DNA of 64,000 nucleotides from a virus. A program made the position numbers and the translations under genes. The notes beneath the pieces are model-generated. The model saw nothing but the letters and a program-made list of their open reading frames with translations, was not told the origin of the DNA and searched no databases. Below are positions 17,012 to 24,886 of this stretch, piece by piece. The stretch is from positions 34,428 to 98,427 of IMG/VR virus record IMGVR_UViG_3300047388_000292; one strand, 5' to 3'. Position 1 is the first letter of the stretch; every line of letters begins with the position of its first letter.

Positions 17012-17205
17012 CACGCACGTCGCTTCTGCTCGCGGCGAATCTCATCCAATACGCGCACTGCCCGTCGACAACGATCGACTTCCATTTGAGCAGCATCGTA
17101 GTGGCCTGCATCAAAGAACTCGCGCGCTTCTCGACCAGCCTCTTCCAATTCCTTGAGCGCTCGTGTAGCTCGTGCCACATCGAGTCCCGGGAAGAGATCG
17201 ATCAT
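17011..17205 (-). CDS. Unknown helical protein, 64 aa
   Basis: Nearly all helix, rich in Arg, Glu and Ala, ending R-R-E-Q-K-R-R-A. It may form a coiled coil. Its stop overlaps the next start (TGATG), and it lies directly after a ribbon-helix-helix gene. Confidence 0.5.
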   Translation of the reverse strand: MIDLFPGLDVARATRALKELEEAGREAREFFDAGHYDAAQMEVDRCRRAVRVLDEIRREQKRRA

Positions 17206-17208
17206 CGT

Positions 17209-17457
17209 TTACTCCTCGAAAATATCCATCCGTAGGCCGGGAGAATGTCTAGGTAGTGCTTTGTCCTCGCGCTTCTTCGCCGGCTGTGCTCGAGTTCCGG
17301 AAACGCGGCGGATGTGGGCCTCTTCGTCAGCAAGGTAGGTGTCGATCGCATCGCGCACGATCTGAGAGACCGTAGTCCCCTCTCCCTGAGCAAATCGCCG
17401 GAGCTCGCTCTCCATCTCATCGTTGATTCGCACCCGCAGGACTGTAGATGACGCCAT
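17209..17457 (-). CDS. Ribbon-helix-helix DNA-binding protein, 82 aa
   Basis: The N-terminal half fits the RHH (CopG/Arc) fold: strand T-V-L-R-V-R-I-N, helix E-M-E-S-E-L-R-R-F-A, turn G-T-T-V-S, helix Q-I-V-R-D-A-I-D-T-Y. The C-terminus is basic and unstructured. RHH proteins act as dimeric repressors. Its target here is unknown, but it is a good candidate for controlling this leftward early operon. Confidence 0.65.
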   Translation of the reverse strand: MASSTVLRVRINDEMESELRRFAQGEGTTVSQIVRDAIDTYLADEEAHIRRVSGTRAQPAKKREDKALPRHSPGLRMDIFEE

Positions 17458-17485
17458 GAGAGCGAACCTATCAGGTTAGAACGCT

Positions 17486-17692
17486 TCATGTAGATTTCTC
17501 CTCGTTTTTCTCGCGCTCAATGTCCTGCCGCTCCCGTTCCCACGCGCCGTGACGGCAATGCCGCTTGCAACAACACAGGCACGATGGATGGCCGCACCAC
17601 TTGGCCAACCTTCTCGCCTCTTCCCTCGCAACAGCCTTGATCTTCTTCCGTTTCTCCCGCTCAACCAGCCATCTATGAAACCAGCGAATCAT
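17486..17692 (-). CDS. Small basic Cys-rich protein, 68 aa
   Basis: A cluster C-G-H-P-S-C-L-C-C-C-K-R-H-C-R-H lies between two strongly basic helical arms. The five Cys and three His would bind one or two zinc ions. A nucleic-acid binding role is plausible; no family is recognised. Confidence 0.55.
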   Translation of the reverse strand: MIRWFHRWLVEREKRKKIKAVAREEARRLAKWCGHPSCLCCCKRHCRHGAWERERQDIEREKNEEKST

Positions 17693-17976
17693 CAGTCCTC
17701 CAAGGTCTCGTTCAGCGCAGCGCGAGGACGCTGAGGTTGACCTACTACTTCAGCGAGCCTGTGCAATTCAAATCCCAAACGACCTGCCCCCAACGCTGGC
17801 GTGTCCCAGAACGCCTCCACCACTCTCGTGGCCGCGTCCCGTACAGGATCAGGCAACGCCAGAAGGGCATCCACAATGCACGCGGCATTCCTCCGCTTCA
17901 ACGCGAAATGATCGGGCATCGAAGTGGGGAGCTGCGACAGCACCGCCTCGATCGCTCTCTCCCGCTCAGGAGTCAT
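17692..17976 (-). CDS. Unknown helical protein, 94 aa
   Basis: An all-helical appearance with A-C-I-V-D-A-L-L-A-L-P and a C-terminal basic tail. The TGATG/ATGA-type junctions on both sides show it is part of the operon. No motif is recognised. Confidence 0.5.
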   Translation of the reverse strand: MTPERERAIEAVLSQLPTSMPDHFALKRRNAACIVDALLALPDPVRDAATRVVEAFWDTPALGAGRLGFELHRLAEVVGQPQRPRAALNETLED

Positions 17977-18323
17977 ATCCGCCTCGTCGGAGTCTTGTCA
18001 ATACGCAACGCATCACTACGTCGGGCATGAATCAACGTCGAGTACAGGTCGTTGGTGGTCTGGCAGTCAAGGGCGTTCGATGCGCCGGTGCGAGTGTCAG
18101 TGACTCGGATGATCGAGGTCAAAGTCCGCGGACCGTGGCAAACAACATCAATATCTCCGTGATCGCGGAACACAGTCCAAGTAATCGGCCAACCTCGGTA
18201 GATGATCAACTCAGTCTGCCCTGACTTGATTGTCCACGGGCCGGACAGATGACCGTTAGTCTGTAGCGCGTTCGCCGTCACTGGCAGTACTAATAGCAGC
18301 ACGAGAATTAGGATGGCCTTCTT
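17973..18323 (-). CDS. Secreted or periplasm-facing small protein with signal peptide, 116 aa
   Basis: I start at the ATG at 18323 because it opens a clear signal peptide: M-K-K-A-I-L-I-L-V-L-L-L-V-L-P-V-T-A-N-A, with cleavage likely after A-N-A. The mature part is beta-like (W-T-I-K-S-G-Q-T-E-L-I-I-Y) with two Cys that could pair. Export by a phage early gene suggests an action at the host envelope, for example superinfection exclusion. That is inference. Confidence 0.55.
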   Translation of the reverse strand, partial: KKAILILVLLLVLPVTANALQTNGHLSGPWTIKSGQTELIIYRGWPITWTVFRDHGDIDVVCHGPRTLTSIIRVTDTRTGASNALDCQTTNDLYSTLIHARRSDALRIDKTPTRRI

Positions 18324-18328
18324 CATTC

Positions 18329-18652
18329 TTAGTTCCTTTCTTCCAGAGCGTCGACCCACTTTCGCCACTCCTCATTGTCTCGGACTAGCCGGCGGACGTC
18401 GTCAGAGACTTCGAGGTGGTCATACTCAGCAAACTCATCACTATCTCCACCAACTCCCCGCGCGCACACGAAGCCGTACTTGATCCTCTGGTAGATGTGC
18501 ACATGTTCTCCGTCTCTGACTTCGTCGTCGAGTTGATCGAGCGCATCAATGTTGTAGGTGTCTGGATTGTGCACAACGCGCAAGAAGACCGGATAACGAG
18601 AGATATACATCTTGCTGCCACGGGCCGGCCCACCAATGAATGTCGCAGCCAT
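18329..18652 (-). CDS. Conserved actinophage-type small protein, 107 aa
   Basis: It begins M-A-A-T-F-I-G-G-P-A-R-G, a pattern (F-I/V-G-G-P..G) I recall from small proteins shared by actinobacteria and their phages, and continues with a V-H-I-Y-Q-R segment. Function is not known. The C-terminal half is acidic and helical. Confidence 0.5.
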   Translation of the reverse strand: MAATFIGGPARGSKMYISRYPVFLRVVHNPDTYNIDALDQLDDEVRDGEHVHIYQRIKYGFVCARGVGGDSDEFAEYDHLEVSDDVRRLVRDNEEWRKWVDALEERN

Positions 18653-18948
18653 CAGACCTCCTCAGTTTTCCGGGCTTCCATGAACATCGCAGTCACGATC
18701 TCAATCAACTGCATACCAGTCACATACTCTGACCCGTCACTTGAGATCTTCTCTGCAGATTCATTGATCGCGTCAAAAGCAATAGTGCAGTTCTTGATCA
18801 GATCGACGGGACTGAAGTCCAGCGAAGAATGAAGTTTGTCGCGAACATAGGACATCACTCGAAATCTCTGATCTCCATTCAAAGGTTCGAGGGCTTTCAG
18901 CACTGTCGAGATCGCGCGGAGTTCTGGGTCTTGCTGAGTCGCCATCAC
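18652..18948 (-). CDS. Unknown helical protein, 98 aa
   Basis: Residues 10-45 (L-R-A-I-S-T-V-L-K-A-L-E-P-L, R-F-R-V-M-S-Y-V) match a motif common in small phage proteins ('L..ALEPL....R.RV..YV') with no assigned role. The rest is helical and acidic. It is coupled to both neighbours. Confidence 0.5.
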   Translation of the reverse strand: MMATQQDPELRAISTVLKALEPLNGDQRFRVMSYVRDKLHSSLDFSPVDLIKNCTIAFDAINESAEKISSDGSEYVTGMQLIEIVTAMFMEARKTEEV

Positions 18949-19214
18949 TTCTCCAACTTCGCGAGCTCGCGTTTGCCAGATTCCAGAAGAGGAACAACAG
19001 GATCCTCTTTCGTCACGCGAGCAGTTCTGTAAGAGTCATGGCTTGGCCAAGTGATCAAGCCGGCGTAGAGCAACTTCTCTCGGAGCCGGCGGTCAGGGCG
19101 CTTCTTCTCCCCGTCAATGGTGTAACGACCAGCGCGGTTGATTCTCAGCTTCTCATCTCGCGCAGCGCGGAGAATCCGCAAGACTTCGGGTTTATCTAAA
19201 TCATCAAAGTACAT
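18945..19214 (-). CDS. Unknown small protein, possibly winged-helix, 89 aa
   Basis: I start at the ATG at 19214; the longer frame to 19241 overlaps the next gene. The pattern V-L-R-I-L-R-A-A-R, R-L-R-E-K-L-L-Y-A-G-L-I followed by a short beta region could be a winged helix. This is weak. No closer family is seen. Confidence 0.45.
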   Translation of the reverse strand: MYFDDLDKPEVLRILRAARDEKLRINRAGRYTIDGEKKRPDRRLREKLLYAGLITWPSHDSYRTARVTKEDPVVPLLESGKRELAKLEK

Positions 19215-19413
19215 CTTCGTCTCCTCTCGTGAACCGTTCAACCAGCGCAGGTGGAACGTCCTCTACGTACGTAGAAACAATTCCTTCAACACCTTGAATG
19301 TCGCGCATGATCCTCCAATAGTCATTCAAACTAGCGTCGGTGACACGGATCCTCACATCGAACTCAACGAAGATATTGTCTCCGTAGCGGATCACCTGGA
19401 AATTCTCAGGCAT
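19204..19413 (-). CDS. Unknown small protein, 69 aa
   Basis: Start taken at the ATG at 19413, just inside the upstream stop. The product is beta-alpha-like (F-V-E-F-D-V-R-I-R-V-T-D, then I-V-S-T-Y-V-E-D-V). No function can be read. Confidence 0.45.
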   Translation of the reverse strand: MPENFQVIRYGDNIFVEFDVRIRVTDASLNDYWRIMRDIQGVEGIVSTYVEDVPPALVERFTRGDEDVL

Positions 19414-19783
19414 CTTTATCTTCTCTCGGCTCTGGTACGACGTTGTGGCAGACAATGCATTTTTTGCCGTGGTAGATCTTGCGCATCTCTTTGCTGTCGC
19501 AGACGGTACAAGGCACGCGAGAAGACGAAGCAGCCAGAGCTTCTTCCAAGACCTCTCGAGAATCGCGGGTATTAGGACGCTTCCCAGTCTCGGCTTCGAT
19601 CTGATCTCCTATGGACTCTCGGATCTGAGCATTAGCTTTGCGTTTAGGAACCTCAGAGACTTCCCGAGCGATCTGCTTCAAGATCCAAGCATTGCGGGAT
19701 AGACCTCCTCGAAGCTTCTCCATCTCGTTGTAGATCACACGGGGCATACGTACCGTCACCTGCTCCCAGCCATCATCAGCCAT
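19406..19783 (-). CDS. RHH-like protein with C-terminal zinc ribbon, 125 aa
   Basis: The N-terminal segment (V-T-V-R-M-P-R-V-I-Y-N-E-M-E-K-L, then S-R-N-A-W-I-L-K-Q-I) resembles a ribbon-helix-helix DNA-binding unit. The C-terminal part has C-T-V-C and C-I-V-C, a zinc ribbon. A two-module regulator is likely, placed near the start of the leftward operon. Confidence 0.55.
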   Translation of the reverse strand: MADDGWEQVTVRMPRVIYNEMEKLRGGLSRNAWILKQIAREVSEVPKRKANAQIRESIGDQIEAETGKRPNTRDSREVLEEALAASSSRVPCTVCDSKEMRKIYHGKKCIVCHNVVPEPREDKDA

Positions 19784-20087
19784 TTCCGTCTCCTTTCATG
19801 CGCAGGATCAGTCGCGCGAGCGGAGCCAAACGCCGGCGGCATTGGTATGGCGTAGGCGGAGCGAATAGTGGAAGACTTCTACGGAAGTGAAACTCCTGCT
19901 CGAGTGCGTTGCAATAACGCTTCAGATCACGGACTTCCTGGCGACGCTCTCGGTAGCGCGCTATCAAAATAGCTACGTCGGCAGGAGCAGGTCGGTGATC
20001 TGAAGGCCAGAAACGACCATCACCGAAGTTAGCGTAAGAACTTAGACGCTGAACTACTTCGCTAAACATGTTGTCCTGCACAGCCAT
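19776..20087 (-). CDS. Unknown basic protein, first gene of leftward operon, 103 aa
   Basis: The ATG at 20087 has GGAGGAG six bases upstream, the best site in this area, so I prefer it to a start at 20102. The product has a helical middle (R-Y-R-E-R-R-Q-E-V-R-D-L-K-R-Y) and a very basic C-terminus. It is the promoter-proximal gene of the run 20.1 to 15.2 kb. The function is unknown. Confidence 0.5.
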   Translation of the reverse strand: MAVQDNMFSEVVQRLSSYANFGDGRFWPSDHRPAPADVAILIARYRERRQEVRDLKRYCNALEQEFHFRRSLPLFAPPTPYQCRRRLAPLARLILRMKGDGNG

Positions 20088-20777
20088 GTGTTTCTCCTCC
20101 ATTCAAGAATTCCTTGACTTGATTGCTCCCCAAACCGCTTCTGCACATAGCAAATCGTAGGCACTGCTCGTCTCCTCTCGTTGAAGCCATGAGTCAGTCA
20201 GTGAATGACTGAATGAATGAATCTATCACGATCCGTCCTACAATCCCAAAATTTTCCTCATTCAGTCATTCATTCAGTGAATCATTCAATGCCCTGCGGC
20301 CCATTTCCCCCAAATTATCCGATTGTGTTTGCTGCCTACCATCGGGGGCGCTAGGGCGCCGGTATGTGCTCAGTCGTTTCCCCCTGGGGGTGGGGAATGT
20401 ATCGATTTGCAGGGCTTTGTACCTACTGAGGATGTAGGTAGGAACATGTTCGAGTGTGCGTGAGGAGCAAGGTGGGAAGTCATATCAAGTCAGTGGAGAG
20501 GCTAGTCAGATGCCTTACAATGGCTGTCTGTAGCCTCACACTGTGGTTCGAAGGTATGTCCAGTATCTACCTACCTTCATCCCGCGGATTTCAGATCTTC
20601 TCGCTACATGTCCGGTGTCCTACGGCATATGTCCGCCGATCTCGGCGCATGTAGTGGAGTAGAGGTCTACTGAGCTTAGGAAGGCTTACATCCGCGCGAT
20701 TCTGACGCTACGGTGGGATCATGGAGATAGGATCAGTAGTTACTACTGTTGATTCTGTATGTGGGAGGAGTATTGTC
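20088..20777. promoter_or_regulatory. Divergent intergenic region with inverted GAATGA iterons
   Basis: About 690 bases with no convincing gene separate the leftward and rightward gene blocks. At 20191-20292 the plus strand carries GAATGA/ACTGAAT-type units (GAATGACTGAATGAATGAAT), and about 40 bases later their inverse (CATTCAGTCATTCATTCAG). A GTCCTAC lies at 20235-20241 between them and another at 20617-20623. GTAGGTAG and CTACCTAC form a second inverted pair (about 20434 and 20567). The region should hold divergent promoters and perhaps an origin or repressor sites, but I cannot fix any -10/-35. Confidence 0.5.
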
Positions 20778-21023
20778 GTGCACATGTCGACCACACACCT
20801 AGCCACTAGTTCGGTCTCTCCGAGTAGCGCGATTCTCGACATGGCAGGGATGCCGTGCGGACTACGGCCGGATACTGCCGATCAAGCTAGGTGTATGTGC
20901 CGGCCTACTCATATCCTCGCGCAAGGTACCTTTCGGTATCTGCGCCATGATCTCGGTGTCTGTGATGTCTATGCGATCGAGCTTGCCTTGATCGTCGCTT
21001 CTCGAGCCCGCGATACCAACTAG
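20778..21023 (+). CDS. Possible small protein, 81 aa, GTG start
   Basis: GGGAGGAG lies seven bases before a GTG, and the stop falls nine bases before the next gene's start, which is the spacing seen through this operon. The product has C-M-C-R and otherwise no motif, and its composition is ordinary. It could be the first gene of the rightward block or chance. Confidence 0.35.
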   Translation: MHMSTTHLATSSVSPSSAILDMAGMPCGLRPDTADQARCMCRPTHILAQGTFRYLRHDLGVCDVYAIELALIVASRARDTN

Positions 21024-21032
21024 GGAGATCTA

Positions 21033-21281
21033 ATGTCCGCAGCACTCATCCGCAAGTCCGATCCTACCCTCGACAGCTATACGCAGCGAGAAGATTGGGA
21101 GCTCAGGCGCCGTAGTATGCGCTATCCGATCGGATCGGCCGAGCGTACTGCGTTCGCCTATGCGGCGGATCGTATGTTTGATCGGATCGACTATGCGGCT
21201 AGGGTTGATCTCGCCAAGCTTGGCCAATCGATCTCAGGCCGGCGCGACGACCTACACACTATCGTCTCGGAGGAGATCTAA
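21033..21281 (+). CDS. Unknown helical protein, 82 aa
   Basis: A good GGGAGATC ribosome site and the same codon style (many GATC and CGC codons) as its neighbours support the gene. The product is basic and helical (D-R-M-F-D-R-I-D-Y-A-A-R-V-D-L-A-K-L). No family is recognised. Confidence 0.5.
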   Translation: MSAALIRKSDPTLDSYTQREDWELRRRSMRYPIGSAERTAFAYAADRMFDRIDYAARVDLAKLGQSISGRRDDLHTIVSEEI

Positions 21282-21283
21282 TC

Positions 21284-21379
21284 ATGCCCGCCGATGACCG
21301 CCGATATATGCCGTTTGAGCTCCGCGCGATCGATGATCCGCGCTACCGTGGGGAGATCTCGCGCAATGCGCCACCATAG
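21284..21379 (+). CDS. Micro-protein, 31 aa
   Basis: GGAGGAG lies nine bases ahead of the ATG, and the end overlaps the next gene by 14 bases. The product (M-P-A-D-D-R-R-Y-M-P-F-E-L-R) is too short for assignment. It could be a regulatory leader rather than a stable protein. Confidence 0.4.
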   Translation: MPADDRRYMPFELRAIDDPRYRGEISRNAPP

Positions 21380-21584
21380 CGATTGTGATGGATTTCGCAC
21401 TGAGCATAGAGTCTCGATTGTCTCAGCCGGCGCCGGAATGTATCGCGCGGTGTGCGAAGACTGCGGGGCCCTACATGCCGGCGCCTATGGTCGAACCTAT
21501 TCGGCCAATGACGTTTGGCGCATGTATGCCGATCATCCCCGCGAGATCCCGTGTGATGGCCGATGCCGGCAATGGGAAGACTAA
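21366..21584 (+). CDS. Small zinc-binding-like protein, 72 aa
   Basis: I choose the ATG at 21366 (GGGGAG upstream). The product has C-E-D-C-G in the middle and G-R-T-Y-S-A-N-D-V-W-R-M-Y..H later, a layout I have seen in small actinophage proteins, plus a C-D-G-R-C pair at the end. It probably binds one zinc ion; the function is unknown. Confidence 0.5.
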   Translation: MRHHSDCDGFRTEHRVSIVSAGAGMYRAVCEDCGALHAGAYGRTYSANDVWRMYADHPREIPCDGRCRQWED

Positions 21585-21588
21585 CGCC

Positions 21589-21684
21589 ATGCGAACCTAT
21601 ATCTATGAATACGATGGCGCCCTATATCGGGTTACTGTCGACTATGCCGGACATATCGTCCGGTTTGAGGAGATCTCGACATGA
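21589..21684 (+). CDS. Micro-protein, 31 aa
   Basis: A three-strand-like peptide (T-Y-I-Y-E-Y-D-G-A-L-Y-R-V-T-V) with GGGAAG upstream and an ATGA overlap with the next gene. The function is unknown. Confidence 0.4.
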   Translation: MRTYIYEYDGALYRVTVDYAGHIVRFEEIST

Positions 21685-21791
21685 CCGCACAAGTTCTAAT
21701 CAGTCATCGCGCGGAGCTCGCTTGTAGGCTCGCTGAGCTCCGGCGCATGTCCGATCATACAATTGTCAATAGGCCGGCGCACAAGCGCTAA
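21681..21791 (+). CDS. Micro-protein, 36 aa
   Basis: Starts in an ATGA overlap and ends 13 bases before the next ATG. Helical and basic (R-A-E-L-A-C-R-L-A-E-L-R-R-M). Unassigned. Confidence 0.4.
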   Translation: MTAQVLISHRAELACRLAELRRMSDHTIVNRPAHKR

Positions 21792-21804
21792 AGGAGATCG
21801 ATCG

Positions 21805-21948
21805 ATGACTGAGCTCCGCCCAGATCAGCGATGCCACCATCGCGATTGTCCGCGCAAGCGCGATAAGGGTTGGACTACATGCGCCAGACATCACACCGCG
21901 GGAATTAGCATCCGCCAATGGAATAAGCGCACTAAGGGGAAGCGATGA
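21805..21948 (+). CDS. Small Cys/His-rich basic protein, 47 aa
   Basis: A strong AAAGGAGATC site precedes the ATG. The product has C-H-H-R-D-C-P-R-K-R-D and C-A-R-H-H, spaced like a zinc finger, and a basic tail. It is likely a small nucleic-acid binding protein. Confidence 0.5.
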   Translation: MTELRPDQRCHHRDCPRKRDKGWTTCARHHTAGISIRQWNKRTKGKR

Positions 21949-22136
21949 CAATCGAGCTCATCGAACGTGAGGCTAGCGGCGAGCTTTGCGCGCTTGTATC
22001 GGTCAACGGAGACTTGATCGAGGTAACCCGCCGTTTCGGTAGCTGGACCACGCTACCTAACGAGAACACTGGCAAGTTTCGAGAGATCTTGCCGGCATAT
22101 GCGCGCGAGCTCCAGCTTGCGGCAAAACATATCTAG
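21945..22136 (+). CDS. Unknown small protein, 63 aa
   Basis: ATGA overlap with the gene before. Beta-rich first half (L-C-A-L-V-S-V-N-G-D-L-I-E-V-T-R-R-F) and helical end. The function is unknown. Confidence 0.5.
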   Translation: MTIELIEREASGELCALVSVNGDLIEVTRRFGSWTTLPNENTGKFREILPAYARELQLAAKHI

Positions 22137-22149
22137 AGGAGATCGAACT

Positions 22150-22788
22150 ATGTTCGGAGACATCACAAACGAGACTGTCCGCGATACGGAAGACCGGCGC
22201 TATGGCGACGTCGATATGGGTGGCTGGACGATCTACGCTCAGCGCTTCTCAGCGCCGATCCGGGAAGGCTTCCACTACTTCGGCAGCTTTGAAGAGGAGA
22301 CCTACTCAGGGCCCTGCAATAGCGCTGAGGATGTCTGGACAGAGATCCTCGAGATACGCGCGGAGATTCGCCCCAACGGGCTAGCCGCACTTGATCCGCG
22401 CGGGAATGCATTGGAGCTCGAACGCGCTTCAATTATCGCGCTAGCACGGCGCCTAAGCAATCCTGGGGAGTTTGACGCCGAGACATCCTATAACGGACCT
22501 GGGCGATTTGAGGGTGCCGACGATCGCGCGCTAGTAGTCTCGCTGGACATTCTGAGCTCGCACGGCTACGCCGACGATCAGGCCGGCTCGACAGAGTACG
22601 GTCTCTATCTCGAACGTTTCGGCCGGCATGTCCTCGCGCATGACGATCGCGGGTTTGTCGTGGCATATCGCATGGACACGGAGGAGCTCGCACAAGCGGA
22701 GCTAGACGCTGAGGATGCGCGACAGAATCCGATTTGTGAGAAGTGCGGAGAATCGCACGACGAAATGAATCCAACATGCGCGTCTTAG
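22150..22788 (+). CDS. Unknown acidic protein, 212 aa
   Basis: Start chosen at the ATG at 22150 with AGAGGAGATC upstream. An acidic protein with a Y-S-G-P-C-N-S-A-E-D-V-W motif, a region D-R-A-L-V-V-S-L-D-I-L, and C-E-K-C-G-E-S-H..C near the end that could bind zinc. No family is recognised. Confidence 0.5.
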   Translation: MFGDITNETVRDTEDRRYGDVDMGGWTIYAQRFSAPIREGFHYFGSFEEETYSGPCNSAEDVWTEILEIRAEIRPNGLAALDPRGNALELERASIIALARRLSNPGEFDAETSYNGPGRFEGADDRALVVSLDILSSHGYADDQAGSTEYGLYLERFGRHVLAHDDRGFVVAYRMDTEELAQAELDAEDARQNPICEKCGESHDEMNPTCAS

Positions 22789-22991
22789 TCTTAGCCGGCA
22801 TCGTCGGATTCATCATCGCGGCACAATTCCTAGTGCGAGGCCAAGACTCGACGTTTCTACCACCGCAGCGCGTACCCACTGGAGTCTGTCTCCGCGGATA
22901 TGCGCAGGATGCCGAGTATGTCCGGTCTACGGATACCGTGCGAGTCTTGTGCTCAGACGGTACATACGTCGTCGGCACCTATCACCCGTAG
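22776..22991 (+). CDS. Small membrane-anchored protein, 71 aa
   Basis: Begins inside the previous gene. M-R-V-L-V-L-A-G-I-V-G-F-I-I-A-A-Q-F-L-V is a single membrane span or uncleaved signal, followed by a short outside domain with two Cys that may pair. The function is unknown. Confidence 0.5.
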   Translation: MRVLVLAGIVGFIIAAQFLVRGQDSTFLPPQRVPTGVCLRGYAQDAEYVRSTDTVRVLCSDGTYVVGTYHP

Positions 22992-23019
22992 GTCAATCAA
23001 CGTCTGAGGAGACGAGAGA

Positions 23020-23310
23020 ATGAGTAACGCACACTTCACTACCGCGCGGGATCTCCGCGCAAGTCAGACTGCCGAGTATCGCGCTAAGACAGCGCGTATG
23101 GAATTCGAGCACAAGCTACGCGCGATCGATGGTCTACGGGTCTCGACTATGGGGGCTACCCGAGACATCCTCGCCGCGCGCTACGTCGCGCGCATCCGGA
23201 ACAAGCGCAAGCGAGAATACGCAAGCGCATATCTGGCGTTCTTACGTCAGGAAGCGACGATTGCGCCAGCTCATAACGGTCTCTCTTTCATGGCCGCGCA
23301 AGCGGTCTAG
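23020..23310 (+). CDS. Unknown basic helical protein, 96 aa
   Basis: Strong GAGGAGACGAGAG upstream region. Rich in Arg, Ala and Tyr with R-N-K-R-K-R-E-Y in the middle. Perhaps DNA or RNA binding; no motif is recognised. Confidence 0.5.
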   Translation: MSNAHFTTARDLRASQTAEYRAKTARMEFEHKLRAIDGLRVSTMGATRDILAARYVARIRNKRKREYASAYLAFLRQEATIAPAHNGLSFMAAQAV

Positions 23311-23348
23311 ATGAGACTACGCGCGATCTTGAGAGGAGATGAGACGCG

Positions 23349-23549
23349 ATGACTGATTCTCAGACGGTTTACTACGTCTGCGACCGTTGCGCGCATGTTG
23401 AATCATGGCCAAGCGAACATGCTGATGAGATGCCTGACCGATGCGAGAATTGCCGAACATGCGCTAACCAACACGGACCATTCGAGGATCTCGGCACGGC
23501 TGAGGATCTCTCACAAGACATCCTCGACAATCAAGGGACGTATCGATGA
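23349..23549 (+). CDS. Small zinc-ribbon protein, 66 aa
   Basis: C-D-R-C-A-H and C-E-N-C-R-T-C about 20 residues apart make a zinc ribbon; the tail is acidic. It overlaps the next micro-gene by four bases. Confidence 0.55.
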   Translation: MTDSQTVYYVCDRCAHVESWPSEHADEMPDRCENCRTCANQHGPFEDLGTAEDLSQDILDNQGTYR

Positions 23550-23641
23550 TCGATAGCAAGCGCACACAATCCGCGCGAGCCGAGACCTTGCGCCGACGCA
23601 CAGTTCGAGCAATCAAATACGGGACGGAGACGAGACGATGA
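23546..23641 (+). CDS. Basic micro-protein, 31 aa
   Basis: ATGA-coupled at both ends between two better supported genes. Ten of its 31 residues are Arg or Lys, so nucleic-acid binding is possible. It may also act only as a translational coupler. Confidence 0.4.
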   Translation: MIDSKRTQSARAETLRRRTVRAIKYGTETRR

Positions 23642-24528
23642 CCGATACAACCACAATTCGCGCCGAGATCGGCACTAGCGGAGACTTCGGCGAGGTTACG
23701 CTTACAAGTGATCCACACGAAGCTATCGGCGACGCGGTCGAGCTCGAACATTCTTGTGAAGATGCTGCCTGCGACATCTCGCGGGCCCTTGACGATGGTT
23801 TCCCGCTATGGTCAGCATATCTCTTGCAGGGTGCTACAGAGTGCCCGTTGCTTGACGCTGTCATCGGACACTACGCAGGCACGGAAGCCTTGCCAGACTG
23901 GCAGGAAGCCGCAGAAGCCGAACGCGTTGCATGGCTCGCTTCCGACACCTGGACTAAGCACGCACACGAGTGCGAGTCTTGCGGCGCCTACACATTTGGC
24001 GATGACTATTGGACTCCTGAGCGTTGCGAGAACTGTCTAGCCGTATTCCCGCGGCTATCCGACGATGAGCTAGACGAGTTTGTCACTGGCTATATCGAGT
24101 CTGCCTTATGGTCGAGCTCGATTGAGGAAGACTTCGCCCGCGCGCATAACGCCGAGACGGGCGATGACATCGCGCCAGATACGTCTATGCAATCGTTCGG
24201 TCTCACGGATGACGATATCTCCGATGACGCACGCTCAGCGATCGAGGATGAGTGCCGAGACTTCTGTAAGGCTACCTACGCCGATCTCTGCGCTTACGTC
24301 GAACGTATGGGGGAATGGCACGGTCAAGACTCAGTCCGCGGCGCCGATGCGCGCTATAGCGGTTGGGAGCAAGCCGGCGGCGACTTCTGGCTTACTCGCA
24401 ACGGTCACGGCGTCGGATTCTGGGATAGGGGACTAGGCGAGCTAGGAGACCGTCTCACGGCTGCCTCTAAGCCTCACGGATCGTCTGACCTATACATCGG
24501 CGACGATGGGAAGGTGTCTGTCTCGTGA
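23638..24528 (+). CDS. Conserved phage/plasmid protein with LTRNGHG motif, 296 aa
   Basis: The C-terminal quarter carries D-F-W-L-T-R-N-G-H-G-V-G-F-W-D-R-G-L-G followed by L-Y-I-G-D-D-G, a signature I have seen in many phage and plasmid proteins of unknown function. The middle has C-E-S-C-G and C-E-N-C, a zinc ribbon. The whole protein is strongly acidic, which would suit a DNA mimic or an inhibitor, but that is only inference. Confidence 0.6.
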   Translation: MTDTTTIRAEIGTSGDFGEVTLTSDPHEAIGDAVELEHSCEDAACDISRALDDGFPLWSAYLLQGATECPLLDAVIGHYAGTEALPDWQEAAEAERVAWLASDTWTKHAHECESCGAYTFGDDYWTPERCENCLAVFPRLSDDELDEFVTGYIESALWSSSIEEDFARAHNAETGDDIAPDTSMQSFGLTDDDISDDARSAIEDECRDFCKATYADLCAYVERMGEWHGQDSVRGADARYSGWEQAGGDFWLTRNGHGVGFWDRGLGELGDRLTAASKPHGSSDLYIGDDGKVSVS

Positions 24529-24659
24529 GCGCTGAGCGTAAGCCTCAGAGTGCGTCTAAGGAATGGGCCCGCGGTAAGGCGGGAGTGTCGAGCCTAGTCC
24601 GTTGGTCTGAGGATCGAAAGAGTATCCGCGCCGAGCTCCGTCGATCTGGGTTGCTGTGA
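24525..24659 (+). CDS. Small basic protein, 44 aa, GTG start
   Basis: GTGA overlap with the previous stop and a TGATG-type junction to the next gene. Helical and basic (S-L-V-R-W-S-E-D-R-K-S-I-R-A-E-L-R-R). Unassigned. Confidence 0.45.
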   Translation: MSAERKPQSASKEWARGKAGVSSLVRWSEDRKSIRAELRRSGLL

Positions 24660-24886
24660 TGACTAGCTCTAAGCCGTTTATCTACATCGATCGACGTCCC
24701 GGCAAACCGATCGAGCGCGGTATTCCATCCGGTGTTCGAGTTGCAATACACCTTCCCGGGCGAGATTGTCTAGAGCTCCACGTCGACCCTAATGGTTGCT
24801 GGCGCGTCCAGGTTGGGCCCGAGCTGGGCGAGTCAGGCGAGTTTCGCAAGCTTGCCGATGGGCGCCTAATCAAGTGGGAGCGATGA
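24659..24886 (+). CDS. Unknown small protein, 75 aa
   Basis: I choose the ATG at 24659. Beta-rich with V-A-I-H-L-P-G-R-D-C-L-E-L-H-V-D and W-R-V-Q-V-G-P. The function is unknown. Confidence 0.5.
   Translation: MTSSKPFIYIDRRPGKPIERGIPSGVRVAIHLPGRDCLELHVDPNGCWRVQVGPELGESGEFRKLADGRLIKWER

Noticed and set aside
20900-22200. Very high density of GATC in the first rightward genes
   Set aside because: GATC is frequent across the whole window (about 12 per kb near position 1), so the excess here (about 20 per kb) may only reflect codon choice and GGAGATC ribosome sites. I could not count it exactly.
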